Made by a program: the position numbers and the translations under genes
The notes under the pieces: model-generated
The model's input: only the letters and a program-made list of their open reading frames with translations
Database searches by the model: none
Told to the model about the DNA's origin: nothing
Shown: piece after piece, positions 48,579 to 60,997 of the stretch
Layout: every line of letters begins with the position of its first letter
Position numbering within the stretch: the first letter of the stretch is position 1
DNA from: Macrococcoides goetzii
GTDB lineage: Bacteria > Bacillota > Bacilli > Staphylococcales > Staphylococcaceae
DNA length: 64,000 nt
Direction of reading: 5' to 3'
Assembly (NCBI RefSeq): GCF_002742385.2
Contig: NZ_MJBI02000001.1
Location: 186,001 to 250,000 of the forward strand

Positions 48579-49028
48579 ATGACGGATCAAAATAAAAAGT
48601 TTTATTTAATTCGCGAAGATGTATTGCCTGAATCAGTAAAGAAAACATTATTAATAAAAGATTTACTTGATAAAAATCCAAAGCTATCAATATTTGATGC
48701 AGTTAAAACATATGATTTATCCAGAAGTGCATTTTATAAATATAAAGATACGATATTTCCAGTAGATGAAAAAACACGAGAACGTAACATTACAATGATG
48801 GTCCAGGTAGATGATAAAGTAGGTTTGTTAAGTCGTATATTAGAATTTATCGCAAGTGAGAATGGTTCGGTGTTAACAATTCACCAGACGATTCCAATTA
48901 AAGATAAAGCGACGATTACAATTTCATTAAATGCTACAAATATGGATTTAACGATTAATGAACTGATTGAAAAGATTGAAGCACTTGATTATGTTAATCA
49001 AGTGCAGCTACTTGGTATGAGTTTATAG
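48579..49028 (+). CDS. UPF0735-type ACT-domain protein (PheB-like)
   Basis: The 149-residue product has an N-terminal helical, HTH-like segment (SVKKTLLIKDLLDKNPKLSIFDAVKTYDLSRSAFYKYKDTIFP) and a C-terminal ACT domain (NITMMVQVDDKVGLLSRILEFIASENGSVLTIHQTIPIKDKATITISLNA), which usually binds an amino acid. Homologues in bacilli were named PheB, but a role in phenylalanine synthesis is unproven. It lies 11 bases after obgE and 9 before ruvA, a conserved arrangement. Confidence 0.88.
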   Translation: MTDQNKKFYLIREDVLPESVKKTLLIKDLLDKNPKLSIFDAVKTYDLSRSAFYKYKDTIFPVDEKTRERNITMMVQVDDKVGLLSRILEFIASENGSVLTIHQTIPIKDKATITISLNATNMDLTINELIEKIEALDYVNQVQLLGMSL

Positions 49029-49037
49029 GAGGGTACG

Positions 49038-49628
49038 ATGTACGCTTATTTAGAAGGTCAATTAAACGAGATTTTACCGACACATCTAGTTGTTGGTGTA
49101 AACGGTATTGGATATGAATGTCATGTACCAAATCCATACCGCTTTCAAAAATATATCAATAAAGATTTTAAATTATTTACGCAGCTGGTTGTGCGTGAAG
49201 ATGCACATACACTATATGGTTTCGATTCAATGGAAGAAAAACAGTTGTTTTTATCGTTAAATAAAGTAACTGGTATAGGTCCAAAGTCTGCTTTAGCTAT
49301 ATTAGCATCAAGCTCACCAAAAGAAATTAAAAATGCGATTGAAAGTGAAAATGATAGTTATTTAATTAAGTTTCCTGGCATCGGTAAGAAGACAGCACGA
49401 CAAATGATACTCGATTTAAAAGGCAAATTGATTATTACGGATGAGACAGAAGTATTTAAAGAAATCAATGATCAGAAGACTGAAGTTATCGAAGAAGCAT
49501 TACTTGCTCTTGAGGCATTAGGTTATACGAAACGAGAGCTTCAAAAAGTTGAAAAAGTGTTAAAACAAGAACAGTTAGCAACTGTTGATGAAAATGTCAA
49601 ACGTGCTTTTCAAATGCTTGTCTCATAA
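49038..49628 (+). CDS. ruvA: Holliday junction branch migration protein RuvA
   Basis: RuvA binds four-way junctions and recruits RuvB. The 196-residue product has the OB-fold N-terminus (MYAYLEGQLNEILPTHLVVGVNGIGYECHVP), two helix-hairpin-helix motifs (LNKVTGIGPKSALAIL and LIKFPGIGKKTARQMI) and the flexible C-terminal RuvB-binding domain. It is followed 14 bases later by ruvB. Confidence 0.95.
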   Translation: MYAYLEGQLNEILPTHLVVGVNGIGYECHVPNPYRFQKYINKDFKLFTQLVVREDAHTLYGFDSMEEKQLFLSLNKVTGIGPKSALAILASSSPKEIKNAIESENDSYLIKFPGIGKKTARQMILDLKGKLIITDETEVFKEINDQKTEVIEEALLALEALGYTKRELQKVEKVLKQEQLATVDENVKRAFQMLVS

Positions 49629-49642
49629 AGGAGTTGAAATGA

Positions 49643-50656
49643 TTGGATGACAGAATTATAGATGATACACTTTTAAACTCAGAGGAACTGCAAGATGAAT
49701 TAAGTCTGCGTCCGACAAAACTTTCTCAGTATATTGGCCAGGAAAAGATTAAACATAATCTGGATGTATTTATTCAGGCAGCAAAATTGCGTAACGAATC
49801 ACTAGACCATGTGCTGTTATATGGTCCACCCGGCTTAGGTAAGACAACACTTGCTACAATTGTAGCGAATGAACTTGATGTCAATATTAGGACGACTTCA
49901 GGACCGTCTATAGAACGTCCGGGAGATTTAGCAGCAATTCTTTCAAGTTTAAATGCAGGAGATGTGCTTTTTATCGATGAAATTCATCGTTTAAGTAGAG
50001 TAGTTGAAGAAGTATTATATCCTGCTATGGAAGACTTTATGTTAGACATCGTGGTAGGTAAAGGTGAAGAGGCAAGAAGTATTCGTATCGAATTACCACC
50101 TTTCACTTTGATTGGTGCGACAACGCGTGCCGGTAGTCTTTCAGCACCTTTACGTGACCGTTTCGGAGTCCATTTAAGACTTGATTACTATTCTATTGAT
50201 GATTTGTCTCAAGTTGTGAGCCGTACAGCTGATGTGTTTGATGTAGCAATTGATGATGCATCAGTCACAGAACTGGCCATGCGTAGCCGTGGTACTCCAC
50301 GTATCGCTAATCGATTGTTACGTCGTGTACGTGATTTTGCACAAGTTAAAAATGATGGTCATATTGATTTTGAAATCACATCAAATGCACTGAATTTATT
50401 ACAGGTTGATGCGTATGGATTAGATCATATCGATCATAAAATATTAATGGCTATCATTGAAAGATATAACGGTGGACCGGTTGGACTGGATACGATAGCA
50501 GTGTCCATCGGTGAGGAACGCATGACACTTGAAGATGTTTATGAACCTTATTTAATTCAAAAAGGCTTTTTAGAACGTACACAACGGGGTCGTGTAGCCA
50601 CACCACTTGCTTATGAACATTTTAATATTCCGTTTGATAATGAAAAGAGGAAATAA
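49643..50656 (+). CDS. ruvB: Holliday junction branch migration ATPase RuvB
   Basis: RuvB is the AAA+ motor that drives branch migration. The 337-residue product has Walker [10 protein letters not shown] (about 60-68), Walker B FIDEIHRL, sensor 1 ATTRAG with RDRFG (Arg finger region), and the C-terminal winged helix ([36 protein letters not shown]). The start is TTG 49643, nine bases after AAAGGAG. Confidence 0.95.
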   Translation: MDDRIIDDTLLNSEELQDELSLRPTKLSQYIGQEKIKHNLDVFIQAAKLRNESLDHVLLYGPPGLGKTTLATIVANELDVNIRTTSGPSIERPGDLAAILSSLNAGDVLFIDEIHRLSRVVEEVLYPAMEDFMLDIVVGKGEEARSIRIELPPFTLIGATTRAGSLSAPLRDRFGVHLRLDYYSIDDLSQVVSRTADVFDVAIDDASVTELAMRSRGTPRIANRLLRRVRDFAQVKNDGHIDFEITSNALNLLQVDAYGLDHIDHKILMAIIERYNGGPVGLDTIAVSIGEERMTLEDVYEPYLIQKGFLERTQRGRVATPLAYEHFNIPFDNEKRK

Positions 50657-50658
50657 AG

Positions 50659-52835
<2,177 letters not shown>

Positions 52836-52845
52836 GAGGACTATT

Positions 52846-53118
52846 ATGACACCAGAAATGCAGGCAATTATCGTACAAATATTACCTTTAATCGTATTAT
52901 TATTTGTGGCATATTTTTTAATGATCAGACCACAGCAAAAAAGAACAAAAGAACAACAGGAACTACTTAGAAACTTAAAAAGAGGCGACAAAGTTGCAAC
53001 GATTGGTGGGCTACAAGGAACTGTGAAATCAGTTGATGCAAACTTTGTAACGATCATTGTCAATAACAAAGGTACAGAAATGACTTTTGATAAGATGGCA
53101 ATCAAAAAAGCTAAGTAA
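52846..53118 (+). CDS. yajC: Preprotein translocase accessory subunit YajC
   Basis: The 90-residue protein has one membrane helix (about 5-27, IIVQILPLIVLLFVAYFLMI) followed by the YajC signature RPQQKRTKEQQELLRNLKRGDKVATIGGLQGTV. It associates with SecDF in the Sec translocon. I start at ATG 52846, after AGGAGG at the end of tgt. The gap to secDF (53119-53293) is AT-rich and I see no strong element in it. Confidence 0.93.
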   Translation: MTPEMQAIIVQILPLIVLLFVAYFLMIRPQQKRTKEQQELLRNLKRGDKVATIGGLQGTVKSVDANFVTIIVNNKGTEMTFDKMAIKKAK

Positions 53119-53293
53119 TGGTATTGACTATTAAAATTACATAAAATTTTAGCCAAAAAAATCGTAATAAATTAAATATTTTTATATATTTATCAAATTT
53201 TACACATCTTTAATATCGTTTTAAGTTGAGGTTATGTTATTATTTATTACATTGGTAAAATGTGTTTTTAAATTTGAGTTTTGAGGTGGAACT

Positions 53294-55585
53294 GTGAAAA
53301 AACGTAGCAGATTAATAGCGTTACTGTTATTAACAATACTTTTGTTTAGCTCAATGGGTGTAACAGTAAAAGGTATTATGGAGAAAGTAAATCTGGGATT
53401 AGATTTACAAGGTGGTTTTGAAGTACTTTATAAAGTAGATAAATTAGATAAAAACGACAAAATCGATAGTGAAGTCGTTAAAGCGACGAGTAAGACACTT
53501 GAATCGCGTGTCAATGTTTTAGGGGTATCAGAACCAAAAATTCAGATAGAAAATAATGACAGAATTCGTGTTCAGCTTGCTGGTGTTAAAAATCAAAATG
53601 AAGCACGAGAGATTTTATCTACAAGTGCGAACCTTACGATTCGTGACGCTAATGATAAATTACTTCTTTCAGGTAAAGATTTAGTACAAGGTGGTGCTAA
53701 ACAAGCATTTGATCAAAATAGCAATGCACCTGTTGTTACCTTAAAATTAAAATCAGCGAAAAAATTTGCTGATGTTACACGTAAGATTTCAAAACAGAAC
53801 CCTAATATAATGGTTATCTGGATGGACTTTGAAGAAGGTAAAGATAGCTATAAAAAAGAAGCTAAGCGTGAACAGGCTGGAAAAGAACCGAAATATGTGA
53901 GTGCTGCCGGCGTATCACAGGAAATCAATTCGCAAAATGTTGAGATTTCAGGTGGATTCCAGGGTGAAGAAGGATTAATACGTGCAAAACAAATTGCTGA
54001 CTTATTAAACTCAGGTTCACTACCTGTTAAACTAACAGAAGTTTATTCAACTTCTGTTGGTGCTCAGTTTGGTCAAGATGCGTTACATGATACAATGTTA
54101 GCATCTGCAGTCGGAGTAGGATTAATTTTCTTATTTATGATTTTTTATTACCGTCTACCAGGTATATTAGCTGTCATCTCTTTATCTGCTTATATTTGGT
54201 TAACGATGATTGCATTTAATATGATTCATGGTGTACTTACGTTACCGGGTATTGCAGCGTTAGTGTTAGGTGTAGGTATGGCCGTTGATGCTAATATCAT
54301 CATGTATGAACGTATTAAAGATGAATTGAAGATTGGGCGTAGCGTAAAACAGGCATTTAAAAAAGGATCTAGTTCATCATTTTTAACGATACTCGATGCC
54401 AACCTAACGACAGTACTTGCTGCTTTAGTATTATTCTTCTTAGGAACAAGTAGTGTTAAAGGTTTTGCGACAATGCTATTACTAGGTATCTTAATGATCT
54501 TTATTACACAAGTATTCTTTACACGTATATTATTAGGTCTTGCTGTAAACTCTGGATTCTTTGATAAGAAATTTAGTTTCTTCGGCGTGAATAGTAAACA
54601 GCGACATCACCTTTCTGAAGGCATCGATGTACATGACCTGAAGACTCGATGGGACCGTATTGATTTTGTAAAACTTGCGAAACCTTTACTTGCAGGATCA
54701 TTAGCCTCAATTATTATCGGAAGTATTATCATTGCGCTAATGGGATTAAATTTAGGCATTGACTTTAAATCAGGATCACGTGTAGATGTGAAGAGCGATC
54801 AAGTGATAAAAGTCGACGATGTGAAAACCTCATTAAAATCTTTAGATTTAGAAACTGATAATATTATTGTTAATTCTGATACAAATAAAACAGCTGTAAT
54901 TCAATTTAAAGATCCTTTGACTAAAAATCAAATTAGAGATTTAAAATCTGACTTTGATAAGAAATTCGGACATGAGCCGAATGTAAATACTGTTTCTAGT
55001 GAAATTGGTAAAGAATTAGCAAAAAATGCGATTAAATCTGTAATCATTGCTTCGATCGGTATCATCATCTATGTAACATTCCGATTTGAATGGAGAATGG
55101 GTTTAACATCTGTACTTTCGTTACTACATGATGCATTTTTAATTATAGCTTTCTTCAGTATCTTCAGATTCGAAGTTGATGTTACATTTATCGCAGCGAT
55201 TCTGACAATTATCGGTTACTCAATTAACGATACAATCGTTACATTTGACCGTGTGCGTGAGAATCTTCATAAGATGAAAGTAATTACACGTCCGGAACAG
55301 ATTGATGAGATTGTTAATAGTTCTATTCGACAAACATTAACGCGATCAATCAACACTGTTCTAACTGTAATTATCGTAGTTTTTGCACTGATGTTACTAG
55401 GAGCATCTAGTATCTTTAACTTCTCGCTTGCATTACTTGTCGGTTTAATTTCCGGGGTATTCAGTTCAATCTTTATTGCTGTTCCGCTTTGGGGTATCCT
55501 GAAAAAACGTCAACTTAAAGCAAATGGCGGACGATTAACAGTATATGAAGAAAAGAAAGCGAATGATGAAAAGATATATGTATAA
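53294..55585 (+). CDS. secDF: Fused protein translocase subunit SecDF
   Basis: SecDF uses the proton gradient to help pull exported proteins through SecYEG. The 763-residue product is the single-chain SecD-SecF fusion typical of Bacillus and Staphylococcus, with twelve membrane spans. The SecD half starts at MEKVNLGLDLQGGFEVLYKV, the P1 region follows, and the conserved GVGMAVDANIIMYERIKDEL is at about 330-350. The SecF half starts at LNLGIDFKSGSRVDVK with TIIGYSINDTIVTFDRVREN. The start is GTG 53294 after GAGGTGG. Confidence 0.95.
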   Translation: MKKRSRLIALLLLTILLFSSMGVTVKGIMEKVNLGLDLQGGFEVLYKVDKLDKNDKIDSEVVKATSKTLESRVNVLGVSEPKIQIENNDRIRVQLAGVKNQNEAREILSTSANLTIRDANDKLLLSGKDLVQGGAKQAFDQNSNAPVVTLKLKSAKKFADVTRKISKQNPNIMVIWMDFEEGKDSYKKEAKREQAGKEPKYVSAAGVSQEINSQNVEISGGFQGEEGLIRAKQIADLLNSGSLPVKLTEVYSTSVGAQFGQDALHDTMLASAVGVGLIFLFMIFYYRLPGILAVISLSAYIWLTMIAFNMIHGVLTLPGIAALVLGVGMAVDANIIMYERIKDELKIGRSVKQAFKKGSSSSFLTILDANLTTVLAALVLFFLGTSSVKGFATMLLLGILMIFITQVFFTRILLGLAVNSGFFDKKFSFFGVNSKQRHHLSEGIDVHDLKTRWDRIDFVKLAKPLLAGSLASIIIGSIIIALMGLNLGIDFKSGSRVDVKSDQVIKVDDVKTSLKSLDLETDNIIVNSDTNKTAVIQFKDPLTKNQIRDLKSDFDKKFGHEPNVNTVSSEIGKELAKNAIKSVIIASIGIIIYVTFRFEWRMGLTSVLSLLHDAFLIIAFFSIFRFEVDVTFIAAILTIIGYSINDTIVTFDRVRENLHKMKVITRPEQIDEIVNSSIRQTLTRSINTVLTVIIVVFALMLLGASSIFNFSLALLVGLISGVFSSIFIAVPLWGILKKRQLKANGGRLTVYEEKKANDEKIYV

Positions 55586-55587
55586 AT

Positions 55588-55630
55588 AAAAAAGGAAAAA
55601 TCATGTATAGTCATGATTTTTCTTTTTTTT
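55588..55630 (+). terminator. Terminator of secDF
   Basis: GAAAAATCATG pairs with CATGATTTTTC around TATAGT (continuing in A/T with one bulge), followed by eight Ts. Confidence 0.9.
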
Positions 55631-55697
55631 GTATAAATTTCACAAATTACATTAAAATTTTATTATGATGAATATAACAGTCATTTGGAGGAGAATT

Positions 55698-56801
55698 ATG
55701 AAAATCACAAAAATTATTGGCCATTATATTCAACTACCTTTGAAAGAACCTTTTATTATTAATTATGCTACTTACGATAGCATGCACTCAGTAATCGTAG
55801 AAATACATACGGATACGGGTATTGTAGGATATGGTGAAGGCGTTGCTGATGAGCATGTTACGGGGGAAAGTGCAGCTGGCATATATGCTAATCTGGAAAT
55901 AATAGTGCCTAAGCTTATCGGAAAAAATCCATTAAATATTGAAGGAATTCATTTATTACTCGATGAAATGATTTTAGGTAATCCCGCATTGAAGGCAAGT
56001 ATAGATATCGCATTGTATGATATTTTAGGTAAGCACGCTAATTTACCAATTTATCAGCTGCTTGGAGGTAAAACTGTTGATAGACTGGATTACGCAAAAG
56101 TATTAAGTGTTAAACATATTGAAGAAACTAAAGAAGATATCGATATTTTACTCGAATCCGGGTATAAGGTTATAAAAGTTAAGCTTGGTGGAAATATATT
56201 TGATGATATTTTGAAATTAAAACAGATTTTAGAATATATTAAAGACATAGATGCAACTGTTCGTGTTGACTGTAATCAAGCATGGTCAAATCCAAAGACA
56301 ATCGTACAAGCTTTGAGATCAATAGAAGATTCGAAATTAAAATGGATTGAACAACCATTGAAATATAATGATATTGAAGGCATGAAATATTTATATGAAA
56401 ATATGAATGTAAATCTAATGGCAGATGAAATGATTAAAGATGTCCATGATTTAGCAAGACTCAAAACACCACATTTTGATTTATTAAATGTGAAATTAAT
56501 GAAGTGTGGCGGAATTCATAATGCGGTTAAGTTAATACGATTTGCAGAAGGTTTAGGCATTGAATGTCAAATCGGATCAATGGTGGAATCTTCTATTGGT
56601 AGTGCTGCAGGGTATCATACAGCAATGGCATTAAATAATGTTAAATCCACGGAACTTACAGGACCTTTATTATTCAGTCAGGATATTGGCGATTTAAAAT
56701 ATGATATACCGTTTGTTGATTTAGGGGATGCACCTGGATTAGGTATTACTATCAATAAAGAAACATTAGCAGCATTAACTGTAAAAAAATTTGAAGTATG
56801 A
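55698..56801 (+). CDS. Enolase-superfamily epimerase/racemase (dipeptide epimerase or N-acyl amino acid racemase type)
   Basis: The 367-residue product has the muconate lactonising subgroup layout. It has an N-terminal capping domain, then catalytic KVIKVKLGG (Lys-x-Lys, about 160), metal ligands in RVDCNQAWS (Asp), WIEQPL (Glu) and LMADEMI (Asp), and the second acid/base lysine in NVKLMKCGGI (about 256). Two lysines facing the metal site mean 1,1-proton transfer, i.e. epimerisation. L-Ala-D/L-Glu epimerase and N-succinylamino acid racemase are both possible. The neighbouring M20 amidohydrolase favours an N-acyl or dipeptide substrate. ATG 55698 follows TTGGAGGAG. Confidence 0.82.
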   Translation: MKITKIIGHYIQLPLKEPFIINYATYDSMHSVIVEIHTDTGIVGYGEGVADEHVTGESAAGIYANLEIIVPKLIGKNPLNIEGIHLLLDEMILGNPALKASIDIALYDILGKHANLPIYQLLGGKTVDRLDYAKVLSVKHIEETKEDIDILLESGYKVIKVKLGGNIFDDILKLKQILEYIKDIDATVRVDCNQAWSNPKTIVQALRSIEDSKLKWIEQPLKYNDIEGMKYLYENMNVNLMADEMIKDVHDLARLKTPHFDLLNVKLMKCGGIHNAVKLIRFAEGLGIECQIGSMVESSIGSAAGYHTAMALNNVKSTELTGPLLFSQDIGDLKYDIPFVDLGDAPGLGITINKETLAALTVKKFEV

Positions 56802-56890
56802 ATAATTTAATTATTAATTATATTGATAATTAATAATATATAATTTAAATAATAAATATATTTAAAGAATTTTATAAAAAGGGGATTAAC

Positions 56891-58003
56891 ATGAATAACA
56901 CAGATTTTCATGATAGGATATTAGACATTAATCGTGAACTGAATTTAAGAGCTGAAGTAAGTTGGGATGAAGAGAAAACAACGAAATACATTGAAAAGTT
57001 ATTTAGAGATGACTATGAAGTACATCGTTTTAACAAGACGGGACTATATATAAAAATACCTGGTGAAATTGATAAGACAGTAGCATTTAGAAGTGATATT
57101 GATGCGCTGCCTTATAATTTTGAAGATGGTTTGAAAGTAATCCATGCGTGTGGTCATGACGCGCATATGACGACATTGATCGGTCTGTTATTTAAACTGA
57201 AATTAACAAACTATCAACCAAAATATAATTTATTATTCATCTTCCAACCAGCTGAAGAAGCTGGAAGCGGTGCAAAATATGTTTTAGAACATGATATTTT
57301 AAATGATGTTGAATATATGTTTGGTATGCATGTCAGACCTAAAAATGAATTGAAAGGAAATGAATTCTCGAGCAGTATCCAGCATGGAGCGAGCGCAACG
57401 CTTCACGTAGATATAACAACGACTGAAGGTCATGCGGGTCGACCATGGGAATCTATCAATAGCATTGATATTGCAATGACACTAAATCAAAAAATAAAAG
57501 CACTGAACAATGAAAAAGACAGATCTTATTCTGTGAAGATGACGACGATTGAAACACTTGGAGGCACACATAATACGATTCCTGGAACGGTAAATTGTGT
57601 GTTTGATGTACGAGCACAATACAATGATAAAATGGCTGCTTTACAAGAAAATATAGATAACATCTGTGAAATGATAAAAGGCCAGTATGAGTGTACATTA
57701 AAATATTATTATACAAGTAATACAGTAGCAGCTGAAGTAAGTGATGAAGCAAGAAATATCTTAACAGAAGTGTTACGTGAACAGCAGCATGATTATATTG
57801 AAACGATTGTAACGCCTGGTGCAGAAGATTTTCATACATATTCTAACACATTACCTGAAATAAAAACGACGATGCTAGGTATAGGATGTAATATGAATCA
57901 CGGATTACATCATCCTGAAATGAAATATGATAAAGAATCGATATTTACTGCTATTAATATTTATTATGATGTGATTAAAAAACTAGATAAAAAAGTAAGT
58001 TAA
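56891..58003 (+). CDS. M20-family amidohydrolase (N-acyl amino acid hydrolase type)
   Basis: The 370-residue product is a two-metal peptidase/deacylase of the M20D type. It has RSDIDALPY (about 68-76), VIHACGHDAHMTTLIGLL (zinc-binding Cys/His, about 84-101), QPAEEAGSGAKYV (catalytic Glu), GMHVRP, the lid domain region, and GAEDFHTYSNTLPE near the end. Such enzymes remove acyl groups from amino acids or open similar amides. It follows the epimerase after an AT-only 89-bp gap and appears paired with it in function. Confidence 0.85.
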   Translation: MNNTDFHDRILDINRELNLRAEVSWDEEKTTKYIEKLFRDDYEVHRFNKTGLYIKIPGEIDKTVAFRSDIDALPYNFEDGLKVIHACGHDAHMTTLIGLLFKLKLTNYQPKYNLLFIFQPAEEAGSGAKYVLEHDILNDVEYMFGMHVRPKNELKGNEFSSSIQHGASATLHVDITTTEGHAGRPWESINSIDIAMTLNQKIKALNNEKDRSYSVKMTTIETLGGTHNTIPGTVNCVFDVRAQYNDKMAALQENIDNICEMIKGQYECTLKYYYTSNTVAAEVSDEARNILTEVLREQQHDYIETIVTPGAEDFHTYSNTLPEIKTTMLGIGCNMNHGLHHPEMKYDKESIFTAINIYYDVIKKLDKKVS

Positions 58004-58008
58004 TTTGG

Positions 58009-58036
58009 AGGCATTCATTTTCTAAAATGAATGCCT
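58009..58036 (+). terminator. Hairpin after the M20 gene
   Basis: AGGCATTCATTTT pairs perfectly with AAAATGAATGCCT around two to three bases, six bases after the M20 stop. No T-run follows, so it may stabilise the RNA end rather than terminate, although the sequence after it contains TATAAT (58041-58046) that may serve recJ. Confidence 0.55.
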
Positions 58037-58069
58037 TCATGTATAATTCTAGAGTGTAGGGGGATTGTT

Positions 58070-60319
58070 ATGAAGAAAATGAAATGGCAAGTGTCAAGGA
58101 TAGAAAATACAATTCCTGATGACTTAATTAAAAAATATAAAATTTCTAGTATCAATCAAAAAATATTAAATGCACGAAATATTGTTACAGACGAACAGCT
58201 TAATGATGTGTTTTCTGAAGGTAGTATTCATGATCCGTTTTTAATGTTTGAAATGGAAAAAGCAATAGTAAGAATAAAAACAGCAATTGAAAACGGTGAA
58301 CCGATTCTTGTTTATGGTGATTATGATGCAGATGGTGTGACAAGTACTACAGTACTTGTTAAAACTTTAGAATCCATGGGCGCTATAGTCGGCTGGTATA
58401 TTCCGAATCGATTTACTGAAGGATATGGACCGAATGAAGATGCATTTCGTCAGGCAGCAGATGAAGGCGTTAAATTAATTATTACAGTTGATAATGGCAT
58501 TCAAGGTCATCATGAAATTGATGTTGCCAATGAACTTGGAATAGATGTCATTATTACTGATCATCATGAAATTGGTGAGACTTTACCGAAGGCTTTTGCA
58601 ATCATTCATCCGATGCACCCCGAAGGTACTTATCCTTTTGGACATCTTGCAGGAGTGGGGGTTGCATATAAAGTAAGTCATGCACTGCTTGGAGAACAAA
58701 ATGAACAATATTTACCGTTTGTTGCGATAGGAACAATCAGCGATCTTGTTTCAATGACCGGAGAAAATAGAGCGTTGGTAAAGCGAGGCCTTAAAATACT
58801 TAATCAGACGCCACCTGTTGGAGTAGCAGCGCTATTAAAACAAGCAGGTTTCTCAGGAATGATCGATGAAGAGACAATAGGTTTTATTATTGGTCCGAGA
58901 TTAAATGCTGTTGGACGTCTGGATGATGCAAGAATTGCTGCAGAACTTTTACAGCTGGATGACCCTGAGGAAGCGGAATGGATGGCTGAACAAGTTGATA
59001 GTTTCAATGTTGAACGTAAAGCGATTGTAGAGACAATTACACAGGAAGCGATGATTGAAGCAGAAGAGAAAATCAGTAACGGTAATCGTTTTTTAGTGCT
59101 TGCTAAAGAAAATTGGAACGAAGGTGTCCTTGGTATAGTTGCGAGTCGTATCGTTGAACAATATAATCTGCCGGCCATCGTTTTAAATATAGATTATGTG
59201 AATGACTACGCAAAGGGTTCAGCACGTAGTGTTGAACAGATATCCATGTATGAAAGTCTTGACCAGGCACGAGAATTGATTACGAAGTTTGGTGGTCATC
59301 ATATGGCAGCTGGTTTGACGTTACCAATCGATCAAATTGAACAATTAGAACGTAGTATCAATCAGTATTTGGAAAGCGTATTAGATGGTGAACCGATAAC
59401 TTCTCAGTTATATATCGATACTGTTATTGATATGGATGATATTACAGTAAAAAATATTAGTGATATTGAATTACTACGACCATTTGGAACAGATTTTAAA
59501 GCACCGGTAATAGGTTTATATGACCAGACAATCAATGAGATTAAACAAATTGGGCAAAATGCAGCACATTTAAAGTTTAAAACAATGTCTGATTTGAATT
59601 GTTTAATGTGGAAACAAGGTGACTTAATCAATGAATTTCCTTCAGGAGCTGTTGTTAATTTAGCAGGTTCACTTCAACTCAATGAATGGAATGGCAATGT
59701 TTCACCGCAAATGATTGTGCAGGCTATGCAATCAGATAATATTAAAATGATTGATTTTCGTAATGCGCATCCAAGAAAATTTGAATTTTTAAAGGATGAA
59801 CAAGTTGCTTATGTTATCCATCCAGGTAAGCAAAAAATCAACGAAAATTACTATTATTATGGCGAATCTGTATTTGGGCATGATAAAATAGTATTTAGAG
59901 ATATCCCACATGATTTTGACAGTTTCAAAAGAACTTTTGATACAAATGATGCTGATACTATGTATTTAATTTTTCATAAGAAAAATCAAATTTACTTTGA
60001 AGGTATGCCAAGTATCGAAAAATTCAAATTATTATTTAAATGTTTTAAAATGAAGCCTGTCATTGATTTAAAGACAGATGGGGGTTATCTTATTGATTTA
60101 CTGAAGGTGAAACCTGATACTTTACTATTTATGTTAGAAGTATACAAAGATTTAAACTTTATTTATCAATCTGAATTAACATATCATTTAAATGAAACGA
60201 TTGAAAAGGCGGAAATTCAGTCGTCAGGAACGTATAAAAAAAGATTAAATGCTTTGAAATTAGAACAGACTTTCCTGTTCTCAACATTTGTCAGTTTAAA
60301 ACAACAAATTATGGAATAA
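58070..60319 (+). CDS. recJ: Single-stranded-DNA-specific exonuclease RecJ
   Basis: RecJ is the 5'-3' ssDNA exonuclease used in recombination and mismatch or base-excision repair. The 749-residue product has DHH-family motifs [13 protein letters not shown] (about 82-94), [17 protein letters not shown], and the DHHA1 region with [14 protein letters not shown] and [12 protein letters not shown] (about 405), followed by the OB fold and a C-terminal extension common in Gram-positive RecJ. I start at ATG 58070 after AGGGGG. It precedes apt and rel, the staphylococcal order. Confidence 0.95.
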   Translation: MKKMKWQVSRIENTIPDDLIKKYKISSINQKILNARNIVTDEQLNDVFSEGSIHDPFLMFEMEKAIVRIKTAIENGEPILVYGDYDADGVTSTTVLVKTLESMGAIVGWYIPNRFTEGYGPNEDAFRQAADEGVKLIITVDNGIQGHHEIDVANELGIDVIITDHHEIGETLPKAFAIIHPMHPEGTYPFGHLAGVGVAYKVSHALLGEQNEQYLPFVAIGTISDLVSMTGENRALVKRGLKILNQTPPVGVAALLKQAGFSGMIDEETIGFIIGPRLNAVGRLDDARIAAELLQLDDPEEAEWMAEQVDSFNVERKAIVETITQEAMIEAEEKISNGNRFLVLAKENWNEGVLGIVASRIVEQYNLPAIVLNIDYVNDYAKGSARSVEQISMYESLDQARELITKFGGHHMAAGLTLPIDQIEQLERSINQYLESVLDGEPITSQLYIDTVIDMDDITVKNISDIELLRPFGTDFKAPVIGLYDQTINEIKQIGQNAAHLKFKTMSDLNCLMWKQGDLINEFPSGAVVNLAGSLQLNEWNGNVSPQMIVQAMQSDNIKMIDFRNAHPRKFEFLKDEQVAYVIHPGKQKINENYYYYGESVFGHDKIVFRDIPHDFDSFKRTFDTNDADTMYLIFHKKNQIYFEGMPSIEKFKLLFKCFKMKPVIDLKTDGGYLIDLLKVKPDTLLFMLEVYKDLNFIYQSELTYHLNETIEKAEIQSSGTYKKRLNALKLEQTFLFSTFVSLKQQIME

Positions 60320-60359
60320 TATTAAAAAAATAAATGAATTTTATTGTGGAGGCACAAAG

Positions 60360-60881
60360 ATGGATTTAAAAAAGTATATTGCAGAAGTGAAAGACTGGCC
60401 AAAAGAAGGAATTAGCTTTAAAGATATAACAACTTTGATGGATAATGGTGAAGCATATGCCTATGCTACAGATCAGATCGTTAATTTCGCACGTGAAAAA
60501 GAGATTGATATCGTAGTTGGACCAGAGGCACGTGGATTCATTATTGGATGTCCAGTCGCTTATGCAATGAACATTGGCTTTGCACCTGTTAGAAAAGAAG
60601 GTAAATTACCAAGGGAAGTTATTCGTTATGAATATGATCTTGAATATGGAAGTAATGTGTTAACGATGCACAAAGATGCGATTAAACCGGGTCAACGTGT
60701 TTTAATAACAGATGATTTACTGGCAACAGGTGGTACGATAGAAGCAACGATTCAATTAATTGAGCAATTAGGTGGAATTGTTGCAGGTATTGCCTTTATT
60801 ATAGATTTAAAATATTTAAACGGTATGCAGAAGTTAGAAGGATACGATGTTTTAACATTGGTAGAGTATGACGAGGAATAA
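60360..60881 (+). CDS. apt: Adenine phosphoribosyltransferase
   Basis: Apt salvages adenine with PRPP to make AMP. The 173-residue product has the N-terminal [36 protein letters not shown] and the PRPP-binding [16 protein letters not shown] (about 115-130). ATG 60360 follows GTGGAGG. It is placed between recJ and rel, and its own terminator follows. Confidence 0.96.
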   Translation: MDLKKYIAEVKDWPKEGISFKDITTLMDNGEAYAYATDQIVNFAREKEIDIVVGPEARGFIIGCPVAYAMNIGFAPVRKEGKLPREVIRYEYDLEYGSNVLTMHKDAIKPGQRVLITDDLLATGGTIEATIQLIEQLGGIVAGIAFIIDLKYLNGMQKLEGYDVLTLVEYDEE

Positions 60882-60891
60882 TAATTTACCG

Positions 60892-60930
60892 AAAAAGATT
60901 GAGTAGCAATAAATTGACTCAGTCTTTTTT
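60892..60930 (+). terminator. Terminator of apt
   Basis: AAAAAGATTGAGT pairs with ACTCAGTCTTTTT (one G-U pair) around a 12-base loop, ending in Ts. Confidence 0.88.
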
Positions 60931-60997
60931 ATATTTCATTTAAAAATCAATCATAATATAGTATTATTAATACATTATAAAAAGAGGTGGTGATAGA

